From contig OY282369.1 of NCBI GenBank assembly GCA_958295735.1, positions 3,102,132-3,166,131 of the forward strand: a DNA stretch of 64,000 nucleotides. The letters run 5' to 3'. Source of the stretch: an uncultured Candidatus Cenarchaeum sp. Its GTDB lineage: Archaea; Thermoproteota; Nitrososphaeria; Nitrososphaerales; Nitrosopumilaceae. The notes below the pieces were generated by a model. It ran no database searches, was not told the origin of the DNA, and was given only the letters and a program-made list of their open reading frames with translations. Positions 34,802 to 45,156 of the stretch are shown here, piece after piece (within the stretch, counting starts at the first letter, position 1; each line of letters begins with the position of its first letter). The position numbers and the translations under genes were made by a program.

Positions 34802-34957
34802 GCGGCCCTTCCCGCCCCCCGGCTCATTCCGTTCCGGCCCGCGGCCCTTCCCGCCCCCCGGCTCATTCCGTTCCGGCCCGCGGCCCTTCCCGCCCCCCGG
34901 CTCATTCCGTTCCGGCCCGCGGCCCTTCCCGCCCCCCGGCTCATTCCGTTCCGGCCC
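34802..34957 (+). repeat. Four perfect 39-bp tandem repeats
   Basis: Units start at 34802, 34841, 34880 and 34919 with GCGGCCCTTCCCGCCCCCCG. No spacers between units, so it is a minisatellite, not a CRISPR array. Confidence 0.9.
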
Positions 34958-35349
34958 GCCGCCGCCCCCGCGGGCGTCGTCCTTTTTCTTCCCCTTTCCC
35001 CCGCATTCCGGCGAGTCGGCCGGGGCGCCGAGTCGGCGTTCCCGCGGTGCGGCGCCATTCGGGCCGGCGCATCGACGAGCCTCCAGGGGGAGCCGCGCGC
35101 GGGCGAGCTCGTCGCGCCCGTGTTTCCACCCGTCGCGCTCGGTTCCCGTCTCGCCCGTGGCGCGGCGGGCCGCCTCTAGTACAAGCTCCGGTTCCCCGCG
35201 CGCCCCGCGCCTGCCCGTGCCGCGCGGTCCGCGGCCGCGCGCGGCGGCGGCCGAATCGCGGCTTTTCGCGAGGGCGGAGATCGGCCGGCCCCGCGCGGCG
35301 GCAGGGCCGGTCCGGGCGCGGGGCGCCGCGGGGGGGGGGCGCGCCGGCC

Positions 35350-38300
35350 TCACGCGCAGTTGGCGACGAACGTGACGGTCTGCGATATGATGTCGGCCTC
35401 TAGCGCGTCCAGGCCCTCCAGGTTGATCCGGAAGTCGACGTCCACGCTGCCGCCCGGCGGCGTCCCGCCCGGTATCGCCGTATCCGCGGCCAGCGGGGTA
35501 GAGTCGGCCGGCCTGGGGGAGGCGCCGCCCAGGCCCACGGCCATCTCCGTGTACGAGAACGGCAGCGGTCCCGGCAGGGGGACGCCGTTCAGGAACTGCG
35601 TCCAGTCCGTGGCGGACACGGACACCGCGGGCATCGGGCCGGTTCCTATGTTCGTCACGGTCTGCCGCGCCGGCCTGCTCGTGCTCCCCGCGGACAGCTC
35701 GGGGAGGGCGAGCGCCGACTTTTCCAGATCTATCCCGCACGCGTCCAGGCCCCGGAGCAGCTCGGGGGCCCGCGCCCACTCCGCCGCCGCATCGGACACG
35801 GACCATATGCCGTACGTCACGGGCAGCCGCAGGTCGCCGGAGCCGTCCATGCCCGTGCGGCCGAGCGGGCCGCCTTCCAAGTTGGCCGCGCCCGCTATAT
35901 TCCCCCGCGCGAGGGACGGGTCGCCCCCGGCCCCCACCAGGGCGCCGCCCAGCGCGCGGACGGCCTCGTACGCGGCGTAGGCCGGCGTGGCCGACGTGGC
36001 GGGGACCAGCGGGGCCGCGATGCGGTCGATGTAGTCCGTCATGCCGTTGCGCTCCACGGCGAACTGGACGGCGGACAGCCGCGTATCGCGGGCCAGCTGC
36101 ATGGCCGCCGCATCGGCCGTTATGGCGGGCGACGCGGCCACCCCGCTCCCCGCGCCGGCCCCCGCGCCGCCGGCCGCGAACCATGCCGACCTCTCCCGTA
36201 CCGGGCCGTCCGCCGGCACGCTGCCGGCCATCGCTACGAGCTCCGCATCCGAGCCCATATACACGACGGCGACGCTCCTGGCCGTCCCGCTCCCGGCGGC
36301 CGCCGCCACGGCATCGCCTATGGGCGCGGCCGCCGCGCCGCCGCCGCCTGCCGCGAACGCGACGGGGTCGCCGAAGGGTATCCCGAGCGGCCCCAGGTCC
36401 GATTCCAGCGATTCCAGCAGGCCGTAATCCGGGCCGCGCAGGCCGGCCTGCACCACGGGGACTATGGCGCCGTACCCGCCCCGCGCCACCTCCGTCGCGA
36501 GGGCCCTGGCCATGTGCGCCGCGCCGGGCTCCATCCTGAATATGGGATCGCCCCCTACGGCAAGCGAGCGCGCCGCCGACGAGTGCGATATTATGGTGAT
36601 GCCGTTCTCCGAGGCGTACCCGGCCATGTCGGCCAGCGCTATATCGGAAGCCGGGCCCACGTACAGGAGGGGGCCCTCTCCGCTCCCGTGCGCCCCGCGG
36701 AGCGCTGCCGCGCCGGGGGCGCCCGCCGGGAGATCGTGCTCGGACACGTTGACGTAGAACTGGTAGCCGCGCTCCGACGAGACGGCGTTGAAGGCGGCGG
36801 CCCCCAGCCTCGCCGCCCCCATGGAGGGGTCGCCGGCGCCGCGCGCGAACACGCCCACCTGCACGGGCCGCTTGCCGGCCTGCCCGGTCCCGTCCGGCCC
36901 GCCGGTGGACTTTTCGCCGGGATTCACGACGGGGTTCCCGAAGGCGTCAGTGACGTTCGCGGACAGGTCGAATCCCACGGCGGAGCCGGCCGCGGCGGTC
37001 GTGCTCGCGTTCGCGTTCCACGACACTACCACGTTGTTCCCGAACGCGGCCGCCCCGGAGGCGCCGCTGCCGTTCCCCGCTGCCGCGGCGCCGTCCACCG
37101 TGATGTTCGTATAGTGGGAGGGGACCGCGAGCACCGGCTCCGAATAGACGGCGGCTACAGAGCTGCCGTTCAGCACGAAGGCCAGCAGGAAGGACGGGCG
37201 GTCGGGATCGCGCGCGACGTCCAGCGGCGCCCGCTCCGGCGCGTGCGCCGCGCGGCCGTTGGTGACGAAGCCGGCGGGCAGCAGCAGCGTGGTGGACTCC
37301 GGATCCGAGAACGCGGCCGCGTCCAACAGCGAGCGCGCCCGGTCGGACGCGAGAAGCGCGAAGGTCCTGTCCCCCGTGCTGCCGGACTCTACGGATATGA
37401 CGTCGTCGGCGGACAGGGAGACCGCGGCATCGCCCCCCCAGCTCCGGCCGCGGATCTCGATCATTCCGGGGAACGATTCCGCGCCGGGCGCGGTCGCGGC
37501 CTCGTCGAACGTTATGACGAGCCGCCCCGCGGCGCCGCCGGCCGGCGCCAGGTTGAATGCCGCCGCGGCGAGGCGCGGGGGCGAGGGATCCGGCGCGTAC
37601 GCGAGCGGGACTGGCTGCCGGCCCGGCGCGTACGCGTTGCCCGGCGCGTCCGACACGAAGGCGGCGGGCAGCTCTATGGCGGCGGGGCCCAGGTCCGCCG
37701 CGTTGAGCTCCACGCGCTTGGCGCCCGATATGTCCAGCGCGAACTCCGTGCCGCCTGCGCGGCCCGATGCCACGGAGGGAACGTCGCTGCCGGACAGCGC
37801 CACCTCCCCGCCGTCGCCCCGTATCACGATATCCCCCGCGAACAGCGGCGCGTCCGGCGCGGCCGCAACCGCCTCGTCGAACGCGAGGGTAAGCAGGCCG
37901 TTCTCCCCGGCCGTCAGGTCGAGCACGGCGGATGCGAGCGCGGGGGCCTGGCCGTCCGCCAGCGCCAGCTGGTATGTCGCGTTGTTGCCGAAGGGCCTGC
38001 CCGCGGGATCGGTCACCGCCGTCTGGTTTATGGCCACGGTGCCTGTAGCGTCGCGCGCCGCGGGATCGCCGCCGAACCGCAAGACGTGGGCGTCGGTGCC
38101 GGCGCCCGTCAGCGTGGCGCTTCGGGGCGTTCCGCCCACCACGATCGAATGGTACGCCGAGCCGGTGGCGTCCGCGTCCGCGTCGTAGCGTATCGTTATG
38201 CTCTCGGGGCCGGTGATCGCGGCCGACTCAACGGCGAGTTGGGTGGCGGGGGGGGCGGCTCCGGCGTATTCTATGGAGAACTGCGCCGCCGCCTCGTTGG

Positions 38301-41300
38301 CGTTGCCGTCCGAATCGACGGCCGCGCCTTCCGGAATGTCGACCAGCACGGTGCCCGCGGCCAAGGGCGCGACGTCGAACGTGTACGTCCTGGCGCTGGC
38401 GTCGTCGAAGTTGTCGACTGTAGCGCCGGTGCCCGCCGGGCCCGAGAGCGCGATGCCTGTCTCGTTGAACCCGGTGACGTCCTCGCTGAAAGTGACCGTG
38501 AACCCGATCGGCGACTCGCTGGTTGGGCCCGTCCCCGCGCCGGACGTGATCGTCGGGACCGGGAGCGCGCCGGTGTATCGTATGGAGAACTGCTCCGCCG
38601 CCTCGTTGGCGTTGCCGTCCGAATCGACGGCCGCGCCTTCCGGAATGTCGACCAGCACGGTGCCCGCGGCCAAGGGCGCGACGTCGAACGTGTACGTCCT
38701 GGCGCTGGCGTCGTCGAAGTTGTCGACTGTAGCGCCGGTGCCCGCCGGGCCCGAGAGCGCGATGCCTGTCTCGTTGAACCCGGTGACGTCCTCGCTGAAA
38801 GTGACCGTGAACCCGATCGGCGACTCGCGGGCCGGGCCCGGGCCCGCGCCGGACGTGATCGTCGGGACCGGGAGCGCGCCGGTGTATCGTATGGAGAACT
38901 GCTCCGCCGCCTCGTTGCCGTTGCCGTCCGAATCGACGGCCGCGCCTTCCGGAATGTCGACCAGCACGGTGCCCGCGGCCAAGGGCGCGACGTCGAACGT
39001 GTACGTCCTGGCGCTGGCGTCGTCGAAGTTGTCGACTGTGGCGCCGGTGCCCGCCGGGCCCGAGAGCGCGATGCCGGTCTCGTTGAACCCGGTGACGTCC
39101 TCGCTGAAAGTGACCGTGAACCCGATCGGCGACTCGCGGGCCGGGCCCGGGCCCGCGTCGGACGTGATCGTCGGGACCGGGAGCGCGCCGGTGTATCGTA
39201 TGGAGAACTGCTCCGCCGCCTCGTTGCCGTTGCCGTCCGAATCGACGGCCGCGCCTTCCGGAATGTCGACCAGCACGGTGCCCGCGGCCAAGGGCGCGAC
39301 GTCGAACGTGTACGTCCTGGCGCTGGCGTCGTCGAAGTTGTCGACTGTGGCGCCGGTGCCCGCCGGGCCCGAGAGCGCGATGCCGGTCTCGTTGAACCCG
39401 GTGACGTTCTCGCTGAAGGTGACTGTGAACCCGATCGGCGACTCGCTGGTTGGGCCCGGGCCCGCGTCGGACGTGATCGTCGGGACCGGGAGCGCGCCGG
39501 TGTATCGTATGGAGAACTGCGCCGCCGTGTTGCCGTTGCCGTCCGAATCGACGGCCGCGCCTTCCGGAATGTCGACCAGCACGGTGCCCGCGGCCAAGGG
39601 CGCGACGTCGAACGTGTACGTCCTGGCGCTGGCGTCGTCGAAGTTGTCGACTGTGGCGCCGGTGCCCGCCGGGCCCGAGAGCGCGATGCCGGTCTCGTTG
39701 AACCCGGTGACGTTCTCGCTGAAGGTGACTGTGAACCCGATCGGCGACTCGCGGGCCGGGCCCGGGCCCGCGTCGGACGTGATCGTCGGGACCGGGAAGG
39801 GGGATGCGCCGGTGTAGTTTACCGAGAACTGCGCCGCCTCGTTGCCGTTGCCGGCATCGTCCTCCGCCGCGTTTTCCCGTATGTCGACTGTCACGGTTCC
39901 GTTGTCCGAGGGCGAGGCATCGAAGGTGTACGTGGTGGAGTTGACAAGCGCGAAGTTGGCCACCTTGTAGGGGTCCGCCGAGCCCGAGAGCGCGATGCCG
40001 CTCGCGTTGAACCCGGCGACGTCCTCGCCGAAGGTGACCGCAAAGCTGATCGTCGCGGCGTCGGCCGGGCCGGACAGCGCGACTGTCGGGATCGGCCGGG
40101 TCCTGTCTATTTCGATGCTCGCCGTGTTGGATTCCGCGTTGCCGTTCCCGGCCGCGTCCCGCGCGCGGCCGGCCGGCAGGCTCACCGTGAGCGTCCGGTT
40201 GTCGTCCGGATTCGCCACGCTGAACTCGTACGCGGCGTCGAACACCAGGACGCGGTGGTGCTCCGTGTCGGCCACGTACACGCGGCCCGAGGGGGCGTCG
40301 GCCGCAACGGCGCGCGGGTCATCCAGCGCGTTGGGGAAGCCGAAGAGGTATGAGACGTGGCTCCTGCCGGAGTCGAACACCTGCACGCGGTGGTTTCCCC
40401 TCTCGGCCACGTATATCCTGCCCGCGAGGTCGTCGACCGCCACGGCGACCGGGCGGACGAACTGGCCGGCGCCGCTGCCGTTGGTGCCAAAGTCCCCGGC
40501 CGGCATCCCGGCCGTGTCGAAGACGCGGATGCGGCTGTTGTCCCTGTCGGCCGCGTATACGAGGCCCGCGGGGCCGTCGAATGCCACGCCGCGCGGGCCG
40601 TCGAACGCGCCGCTGAGGGCGGCGGCCCAGTTCCAGGAGGGGTCGAAGATCTGGACGGTGCCGTTGCCGGCGTTGGACACGTACACGTGGCCCGAGGCGT
40701 TCACCGCCAGGGCGACCGGAGTTTCGGGCGCGCCGGGGAGATCGGCGAGGTATTCCCCGTTGTGGTCGTACGCGAGGACGCGGTCGCCGACCGAGTCGGC
40801 CGCGTATATCCGACCCGAGGAGGCATCGACCGCGATGCCGTATATGTTGTCGAATAGGCCGGGATCCGGGTCGCCGGGGTCCGCGGCGGGGCCGCCGAAT
40901 GTTGCGTTGTGGTTCCCAGCAGGGTCGAAGACCTGGATGCGCATGCCGGCCCTCTCGGCGACGTACAGGTAGCCCGAGCCGTCGACTGCCAGGCCGAACG
41001 GGCGGTCGAATTTGCCGGGGTCCGCGCTTGGCAAGTTTTCCTCGCCGATCGTGTGGTTGTAGCGCAGCACCATGCGCAGGTCCTGCACCGTGCCGGACGA
41101 GGCGGCGATGTCCGAGGCGGAGAGGGCCGAGGCGTTTATGCCCTCGCTGAACTTCACGGCGAACGGCACTGCCGCCAGGTTGGTCGGGCCCGCCTGCGCC
41201 GCGGCGACCGCCGCGGCCGGCCCCGCGGTGTCAAGGACGATGGAAAGCCCGGCCGCCGCCTCGTTACCGTTGCCGTCCGCGTCCCGCGCTATACCCGCGG

Positions 41301-44300
41301 GAATGTCGATCCGCACGGTTCCGTCGGACGCCGTGACGACGTCGAACGTGTACGTCCTGGCGCTGGCGTTGTCGAAGTCGTCGACGGCGGCGCCGGCGCC
41401 CGCCGTGCCCGAGATCTCGATGCCGGTCTCGCTGAACCCGGTGACGTCCTCGCTGAAAGTGACCGTGAACCCGATCGGCGACTCGCTGGTCGGGCCCGGG
41501 CCCGCGCCGGACGTGATTGTCGGGACCGGGAGCGCGCCGGTGTATCGTACGGAGAACTGCTCCGCCGCCTCGTTGTAGTTGCCGTCCGAATCGACGGCCG
41601 CGCCTTCCGGAATGTCGACCAGCACGGTGCCCGCGGCCAGGGGCGCGACGTCGAACGTGTACGTCCTGGCGCTGGCGTTGTCGAAGTTGTCGACTGTAGC
41701 GCCGGTGCCCGCCGTGCCCGAGAGCGCGATGCCGGTCTCGTTGAACCCGGTGACGTCCTCGCTGAAAGTGACCGTGAACCCGATCGGCGACTCGCGGGCC
41801 GGGCCCGGGCCCGCGCCGGACGTGATCGTCGGGACCGGGAAGGGGGATGCGCCGGCGTAATTTACCGAGAACTGCGCCGCCTCGTTGCCGTTGCCGGCAT
41901 CGTCCTCCGCCGCGTTTTCCAGTATGCCGACTGTCACGGTTCCGTTGTCCGAGGGCGAGGCATCGAAGGTGTACGCGGTGGAGTTGACAAGCGCGAAGTT
42001 GGCCACGCTGCCGGGGTCCGCCGCGCCCGAGAGCGCGATGCCGCTCGCGTTGAACCCGGCGACGTCCTCGTCGAAGGTGACCGCAAAGCTGATCGTCGCG
42101 GCGTCGGCCGGGCCGGACAGCGCGACGGCCGGGATCGGCCGGGTCCTGTCTATTTCGATGCCCGCCGTGTTGGATTCCGCGTTGCCGTTCCCGGCCGCGT
42201 CCCGCGCGCGGCCGGCCGGCAGGCTCACGTTGAGCGTCTGCAGGTCGTCCGGATTTTCCACGTCGAAGTCGTACGATGCATCGAAGGCCTGGATGCGGTT
42301 GCCGGCGTCTTCCGCCACGTATAGTGCGCCCGTGGTGGGGTCGATCGCCACGCCGTGCGACTGGTTGAACGAGTTTCTGATCTCGGCTATTTGGACCCCC
42401 GCCGGGCCGTACACGCGGACGGTGGAGTTGCCGCCAGAGTCGGCCGCGTATATGCGGCCCGAGGCGTCGACGGCCACGCCGGCCGGCCAGCCGAAAGGGC
42501 CCGGCAGGTCGGCGGCGTGGGTCATGTCGGGGTGGTATATGCTGACGCGGCCGCTGGCGCCGGCCCGGGGCACGTAAATGCTGCCCGAGGCGTCGACCGC
42601 CACGCCGGACAGGTTGCCGAGCCCGGTGATGTTGCCGGCGTAGGCCCCGTCGGGGTCGTACACGTGGACGCTGCCGCTGTCGCGCTCGGCCACGTGCACG
42701 CGGTGGTGCGGGCCGCCGACCGCCACGCCCGTCGGCTTGGAAAACGGGCCGGGCAGGTCGGCGGCGTAGGTCCTGTTGGGGTGGTACACGCGGACGGCAT
42801 CGCCGTCGGTGTCCGCCACGTATATGCGGCCCGTCGCGCCGTCGATCGCCACGCCGTGCGGGGCGCTGAGCCCCGTCGCGTTGGCCGCATCGATGTCGGC
42901 GACGTGTTCCCGGGAGGAGTCCAGCACCTGGACGCGGTTGTTGCCGCGGTCCGCCACGTAGATGTTGCCGGAGGCGTCGACTGCCATCCCGGCCGGGCCG
43001 TCGAACTGTACGTCGCCGGTGCCGGGGCCGCCGAACGTCCCGTTGTGGCGCCACGCGGCGCGCAGGTTCGCCACGTTCCCGGAGGAGGCGCTCACGTCGC
43101 CGGCCTCCAGCGAGGACGCGTTCACGGGCTCGCTGAAGGACAGGACGAACGGGACCGCCGCCAGGTTGGTGGGGCCGGGCTGCGCCGCGGCGACGGCGGC
43201 GGCGGGGGGCGTGCCGTCGTATTCTATCGAGAACCGCTTCGCCGCGCGGCTCGGTTTGCCCAGCGCATCCTCCGCCGCGCCCGCGCGTATGTCGACCAGC
43301 AACGTCCCGTCCGATGCGGGCGACACCCCGAACGAGTACGAGCCGCCGGCGCCCGCAAAGTCTGCGACGCCGGCGTGGTCGGCCGTCCCGGACAGCCCGA
43401 CGCTGCTGGCGTTGAACCCGGTGACGTTCTCGCCGAACTCCACCGTGAACCCGATCGTCGTGGCGCTGGTCGGGCCCTGCTGCCCGGACGCGACTTTCGG
43501 GATCGGGCCCGTCCTGCTTGCGTGGATGCTCGCCGTGTTGGACGCCTCGTTCGCGTTGCCGGCAGGGTCCTGCACCCGGCCGGCCGGCATTCTCACCGTG
43601 AGGGTCTGCCGGTCTGCCGGGTTCACCACGTCGAACTCGTACGACTCCGTGTAGAACGCCTGGACGGTGTTGTTGCCCATGTCGGCCACGTATACCTCGC
43701 CCGAAGGGCCCGCCGCCACGCCCGTCGGGCCGTTGAACGATCCGGGCAGGTAGCCGATACGGGCCGTGGCGGGGTCGTATATCACGACGCGGTCGTTGTC
43801 GGTGTCGGCCACGTATATGGTGCCCGTGTGGCTGTCGGCCGCCACGCCTTTCGGTTTGTCGAACTCGACCGGCAGGGCGCCGACGTAGCCGTGGGCGGGG
43901 TCAAATACGTCAACGCGGTCGTGATTCGTGTTGGCCACGTATATGTAGCCAGAGGCGTTCACCGCCACGCCGAGCGGAGTCCATAACTGGTGGGAGAACA
44001 TGCCGACGAAGGCCCCCGAGGAGTTGAAGATCATGATCGCCTCAAGTCCGCTCTCCAGCACGTAAACGTTGCCCGATCCGTCGACTGCCACGTCGTAGGG
44101 TTCCTCCATGCCGGAGCGCGTGATGTTGGCGGTGCTGCGGAGGGCGGAGTCGAACACCGCGATGCGGCCGGGGGGGTAGTCGACCACGTACACGCTGCCC
44201 GAGCCGTTCACCGCCACGCCGGTCGGCCAGTTGAACCCGCCGGGAAGCGCTCCCGTGAAATTCCCGCCGGGATCGAAAATCATGACCCGGTTGCTGCTGC

Positions 44301-44697
44301 CGTCGGCCACGTATATGCTTCCGGACGCGCCGTCTACCGCCACGCCGGTCGGGTTGCTGAGCGAGCCGTTGCCGCTGCCGGGGCCGCCGAAGTTTCCGCT
44401 GTGGTTCAGCACCGCGCGCAGGTTCTGGACAGTTCCCGAGGAGGCGCTTATGTCAGACGCGTCGAGCGTCGAGGAGCTTATGGCCCTGCTGAAGTTCATG
44501 GTGAACGGCACGGCCGCCAAGTCCGTGGGGGAGGCCGTGGCGTTCGAGATCTCGACGGTCAGCTGGTGGCCGTCCGCGTGCGCGTGCGGCGCGGCAACGC
44601 CGCAGCCCGCGAGGAGCGCCGCGAGCGGGATCAGGGCCGCGGCGGGCGGCAGGCGGCGCCGCGATCCGGGACGGCGGGGGGTTCTCGTCAGCGGCAT
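35350..44697 (-). CDS. Giant secreted NHL-propeller / Ig-like / periplasmic-binding fusion (3115 residues)
   Basis: A signal peptide (RRRLPPAAALIPLAALLAGC) ends in a lipobox-like LAGC with Cys32; a Sec site after AHA (about 41) is the alternative. Then come alternating Ig-like domains (SPTDLAAVPFTMNFSRAIS type) and NHL propeller blades (PTGVAVDGASGSIYVADGSS type), then a block of near-identical 103-residue Ig-like repeats (TVTFSEDVTGFNETGIALSG). Residues about 2610-2990 resemble a type 1 periplasmic ligand-binding domain ([39 protein letters not shown]). A C-terminal beta domain ends the protein; no membrane anchor is seen there. Probably cell-surface, binding or adhesion. The TATA-like box is 250 bp upstream, with a leader frame between. 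Confidence 0.88.
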   Translation of the reverse strand: MPLTRTPRRPGSRRRLPPAAALIPLAALLAGCGVAAPHAHADGHQLTVEISNATASPTDLAAVPFTMNFSRAISSSTLDASDISASSGTVQNLRAVLNHSGNFGGPGSGNGSLSNPTGVAVDGASGSIYVADGSSNRVMIFDPGGNFTGALPGGFNWPTGVAVNGSGSVYVVDYPPGRIAVFDSALRSTANITRSGMEEPYDVAVDGSGNVYVLESGLEAIMIFNSSGAFVGMFSHQLWTPLGVAVNASGYIYVANTNHDRVDVFDPAHGYVGALPVEFDKPKGVAADSHTGTIYVADTDNDRVVIYDPATARIGYLPGSFNGPTGVAAGPSGEVYVADMGNNTVQAFYTESYEFDVVNPADRQTLTVRMPAGRVQDPAGNANEASNTASIHASRTGPIPKVASGQQGPTSATTIGFTVEFGENVTGFNASSVGLSGTADHAGVADFAGAGGSYSFGVSPASDGTLLVDIRAGAAEDALGKPSRAAKRFSIEYDGTPPAAAVAAAQPGPTNLAAVPFVLSFSEPVNASSLEAGDVSASSGNVANLRAAWRHNGTFGGPGTGDVQFDGPAGMAVDASGNIYVADRGNNRVQVLDSSREHVADIDAANATGLSAPHGVAIDGATGRIYVADTDGDAVRVYHPNRTYAADLPGPFSKPTGVAVGGPHHRVHVAERDSGSVHVYDPDGAYAGNITGLGNLSGVAVDASGSIYVPRAGASGRVSIYHPDMTHAADLPGPFGWPAGVAVDASGRIYAADSGGNSTVRVYGPAGVQIAEIRNSFNQSHGVAIDPTTGALYVAEDAGNRIQAFDASYDFDVENPDDLQTLNVSLPAGRARDAAGNGNAESNTAGIEIDRTRPIPAVALSGPADAATISFAVTFDEDVAGFNASGIALSGAADPGSVANFALVNSTAYTFDASPSDNGTVTVGILENAAEDDAGNGNEAAQFSVNYAGASPFPVPTITSGAGPGPARESPIGFTVTFSEDVTGFNETGIALSGTAGTGATVDNFDNASARTYTFDVAPLAAGTVLVDIPEGAAVDSDGNYNEAAEQFSVRYTGALPVPTITSGAGPGPTSESPIGFTVTFSEDVTGFSETGIEISGTAGAGAAVDDFDNASARTYTFDVVTASDGTVRIDIPAGIARDADGNGNEAAAGLSIVLDTAGPAAAVAAAQAGPTNLAAVPFAVKFSEGINASALSASDIAASSGTVQDLRMVLRYNHTIGEENLPSADPGKFDRPFGLAVDGSGYLYVAERAGMRIQVFDPAGNHNATFGGPAADPGDPDPGLFDNIYGIAVDASSGRIYAADSVGDRVLAYDHNGEYLADLPGAPETPVALAVNASGHVYVSNAGNGTVQIFDPSWNWAAALSGAFDGPRGVAFDGPAGLVYAADRDNSRIRVFDTAGMPAGDFGTNGSGAGQFVRPVAVAVDDLAGRIYVAERGNHRVQVFDSGRSHVSYLFGFPNALDDPRAVAADAPSGRVYVADTEHHRVLVFDAAYEFSVANPDDNRTLTVSLPAGRARDAAGNGNAESNTASIEIDRTRPIPTVALSGPADAATISFAVTFGEDVAGFNASGIALSGSADPYKVANFALVNSTTYTFDASPSDNGTVTVDIRENAAEDDAGNGNEAAQFSVNYTGASPFPVPTITSDAGPGPARESPIGFTVTFSENVTGFNETGIALSGPAGTGATVDNFDDASARTYTFDVAPLAAGTVLVDIPEGAAVDSDGNGNTAAQFSIRYTGALPVPTITSDAGPGPTSESPIGFTVTFSENVTGFNETGIALSGPAGTGATVDNFDDASARTYTFDVAPLAAGTVLVDIPEGAAVDSDGNGNEAAEQFSIRYTGALPVPTITSDAGPGPARESPIGFTVTFSEDVTGFNETGIALSGPAGTGATVDNFDDASARTYTFDVAPLAAGTVLVDIPEGAAVDSDGNGNEAAEQFSIRYTGALPVPTITSGAGPGPARESPIGFTVTFSEDVTGFNETGIALSGPAGTGATVDNFDDASARTYTFDVAPLAAGTVLVDIPEGAAVDSDGNANEAAEQFSIRYTGALPVPTITSGAGTGPTSESPIGFTVTFSEDVTGFNETGIALSGPAGTGATVDNFDDASARTYTFDVAPLAAGTVLVDIPEGAAVDSDGNANEAAAQFSIEYAGAAPPATQLAVESAAITGPESITIRYDADADATGSAYHSIVVGGTPRSATLTGAGTDAHVLRFGGDPAARDATGTVAINQTAVTDPAGRPFGNNATYQLALADGQAPALASAVLDLTAGENGLLTLAFDEAVAAAPDAPLFAGDIVIRGDGGEVALSGSDVPSVASGRAGGTEFALDISGAKRVELNAADLGPAAIELPAAFVSDAPGNAYAPGRQPVPLAYAPDPSPPRLAAAAFNLAPAGGAAGRLVITFDEAATAPGAESFPGMIEIRGRSWGGDAAVSLSADDVISVESGSTGDRTFALLASDRARSLLDAAAFSDPESTTLLLPAGFVTNGRAAHAPERAPLDVARDPDRPSFLLAFVLNGSSVAAVYSEPVLAVPSHYTNITVDGAAAAGNGSGASGAAAFGNNVVVSWNANASTTAAAGSAVGFDLSANVTDAFGNPVVNPGEKSTGGPDGTGQAGKRPVQVGVFARGAGDPSMGAARLGAAAFNAVSSERGYQFYVNVSEHDLPAGAPGAAALRGAHGSGEGPLLYVGPASDIALADMAGYASENGITIISHSSAARSLAVGGDPIFRMEPGAAHMARALATEVARGGYGAIVPVVQAGLRGPDYGLLESLESDLGPLGIPFGDPVAFAAGGGGAAAAPIGDAVAAAAGSGTARSVAVVYMGSDAELVAMAGSVPADGPVRERSAWFAAGGAGAGAGSGVAASPAITADAAAMQLARDTRLSAVQFAVERNGMTDYIDRIAAPLVPATSATPAYAAYEAVRALGGALVGAGGDPSLARGNIAGAANLEGGPLGRTGMDGSGDLRLPVTYGIWSVSDAAAEWARAPELLRGLDACGIDLEKSALALPELSAGSTSRPARQTVTNIGTGPMPAVSVSATDWTQFLNGVPLPGPLPFSYTEMAVGLGGASPRPADSTPLAADTAIPGGTPPGGSVDVDFRINLEGLDALEADIISQTVTFVANCA
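38240..39790 (-). repeat. About five near-identical 309-bp tandem repeats inside the giant gene
   Basis: The marker CGTCGGGACCGGGAGCGCG starts at 38551, 38860, 39169 and 39478 (period 309 bp, 103 residues) and a variant at 39784. Units differ by few bases, so they expanded recently or are kept alike by conversion. Related, more diverged units lie at about 41230-41850. Confidence 0.9.
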
Positions 44698-44918
44698 GGG
44701 CGATCTCCATTCCTACCCGCCCCCCCCCCCCAGCCACGGACGGACGGGGCCGCTTCCGCCGGAGTGTCCGGCCATGCCCGCGCCCGCCGCCCGCGCGCGG
44801 GCGTCCCCGGCACGGGGCGCCCGCCGCGTCCCGCGCGGGCCGCCGCGATGCCGGCCCAAGGAATCCGGCCCGCGGGCGCGCGGGCCGCCACCGCTAGATC
44901 GTCCCAGCCGAGCAACAC
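44688..44918 (-). CDS. Possible leader frame of the giant gene
   Basis: GTG at 44918 lies 27 bp downstream of a TATA-like GTTTATCT (44942-44949) and opens 76 codons (VLLGWDDLAVAARAP...). Its TGA overlaps the ATG of the giant gene by 10 bases (ATGCCGCTGA). The peptide is low-complexity after the first 20 residues and includes a C11 tract in the template, so it may not be a selected protein. The second giant gene has the same arrangement. Confidence 0.3.
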   Translation of the reverse strand: MLLGWDDLAVAARAPAGRIPWAGIAAARAGRGGRPVPGTPARGRRARAWPDTPAEAAPSVRGWGGGAGRNGDRPCR

Positions 44919-44939
44919 GCGGGCCAGCTGCTCCGCCGG

Positions 44940-44950
44940 TAGATAAACAA
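44940..44950 (-). promoter_or_regulatory. TATA-like box upstream of the 3115-residue gene
   Basis: TTGTTTATCT followed by ACCGGCGG on the minus strand. Almost the same string, GTTTATCAACCGGCG, precedes the second giant gene. Confidence 0.45.
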
Positions 44951-44964
44951 TCCGCCCGCCATCG

Positions 44965-45056
44965 AGCGCATACTTGCGTCCGTCGCGATCTAGGCGCGGG
45001 ATCGGGGGGCGGTTGTTGCCGCCAGGCGCGGTCTCGGTTTGGACGTAAGCCCGCAC
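44965..45056 (+). repeat. A-family element, first half of a composite A+B repeat
   Basis: GCGATCTAGGCGCGGGATCG and CGCGGTCTCGGTTTGGACGT match the copy at 62947-63038 in order and spacing. A B element follows directly, as at 62947-63141. Confidence 0.7.
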
Positions 45057-45156
45057 GCCAGAGCACGAGGTCACGCACCCGCCAGTCACGGGCGTGGAAA
45101 CGCCTTCGCCGATCCAGATTCGCGCCCGGGGAGCGGGAGCTGCTTACCACGCGCGC
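45057..45156 (+). repeat. B-family element, second half of the composite repeat
   Basis: CACGAGGTCACGCACCCGCC and TCGCCGATCCAGATTCGCGC match the copy at 21083-21188. It ends at the GCGCGCC that also ends the composite at 63141. Confidence 0.7.

Larger units (their letters stand above)
34391..35349. other. GC-rich gene-free stretch with repeats
   Basis: No gene. It holds a decayed A element (34401-34490), four 39-bp tandem repeats (34802-34957) and a G10 run just before the end of the giant gene. Long frames here only reflect the repeats and the lack of stops. Confidence 0.6.

Noticed and set aside
34802..34957. Regular 39-bp repeats that could suggest a CRISPR array
   Set aside because: There are no unique spacers; the units are directly adjacent and identical, and no cas gene is nearby.
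36514..40353. A 1279-codon plus-strand frame opposite the giant NHL gene
   Set aside because: It is the antisense shadow of a GC-rich repetitive gene; its repeats simply mirror the 309-bp units.
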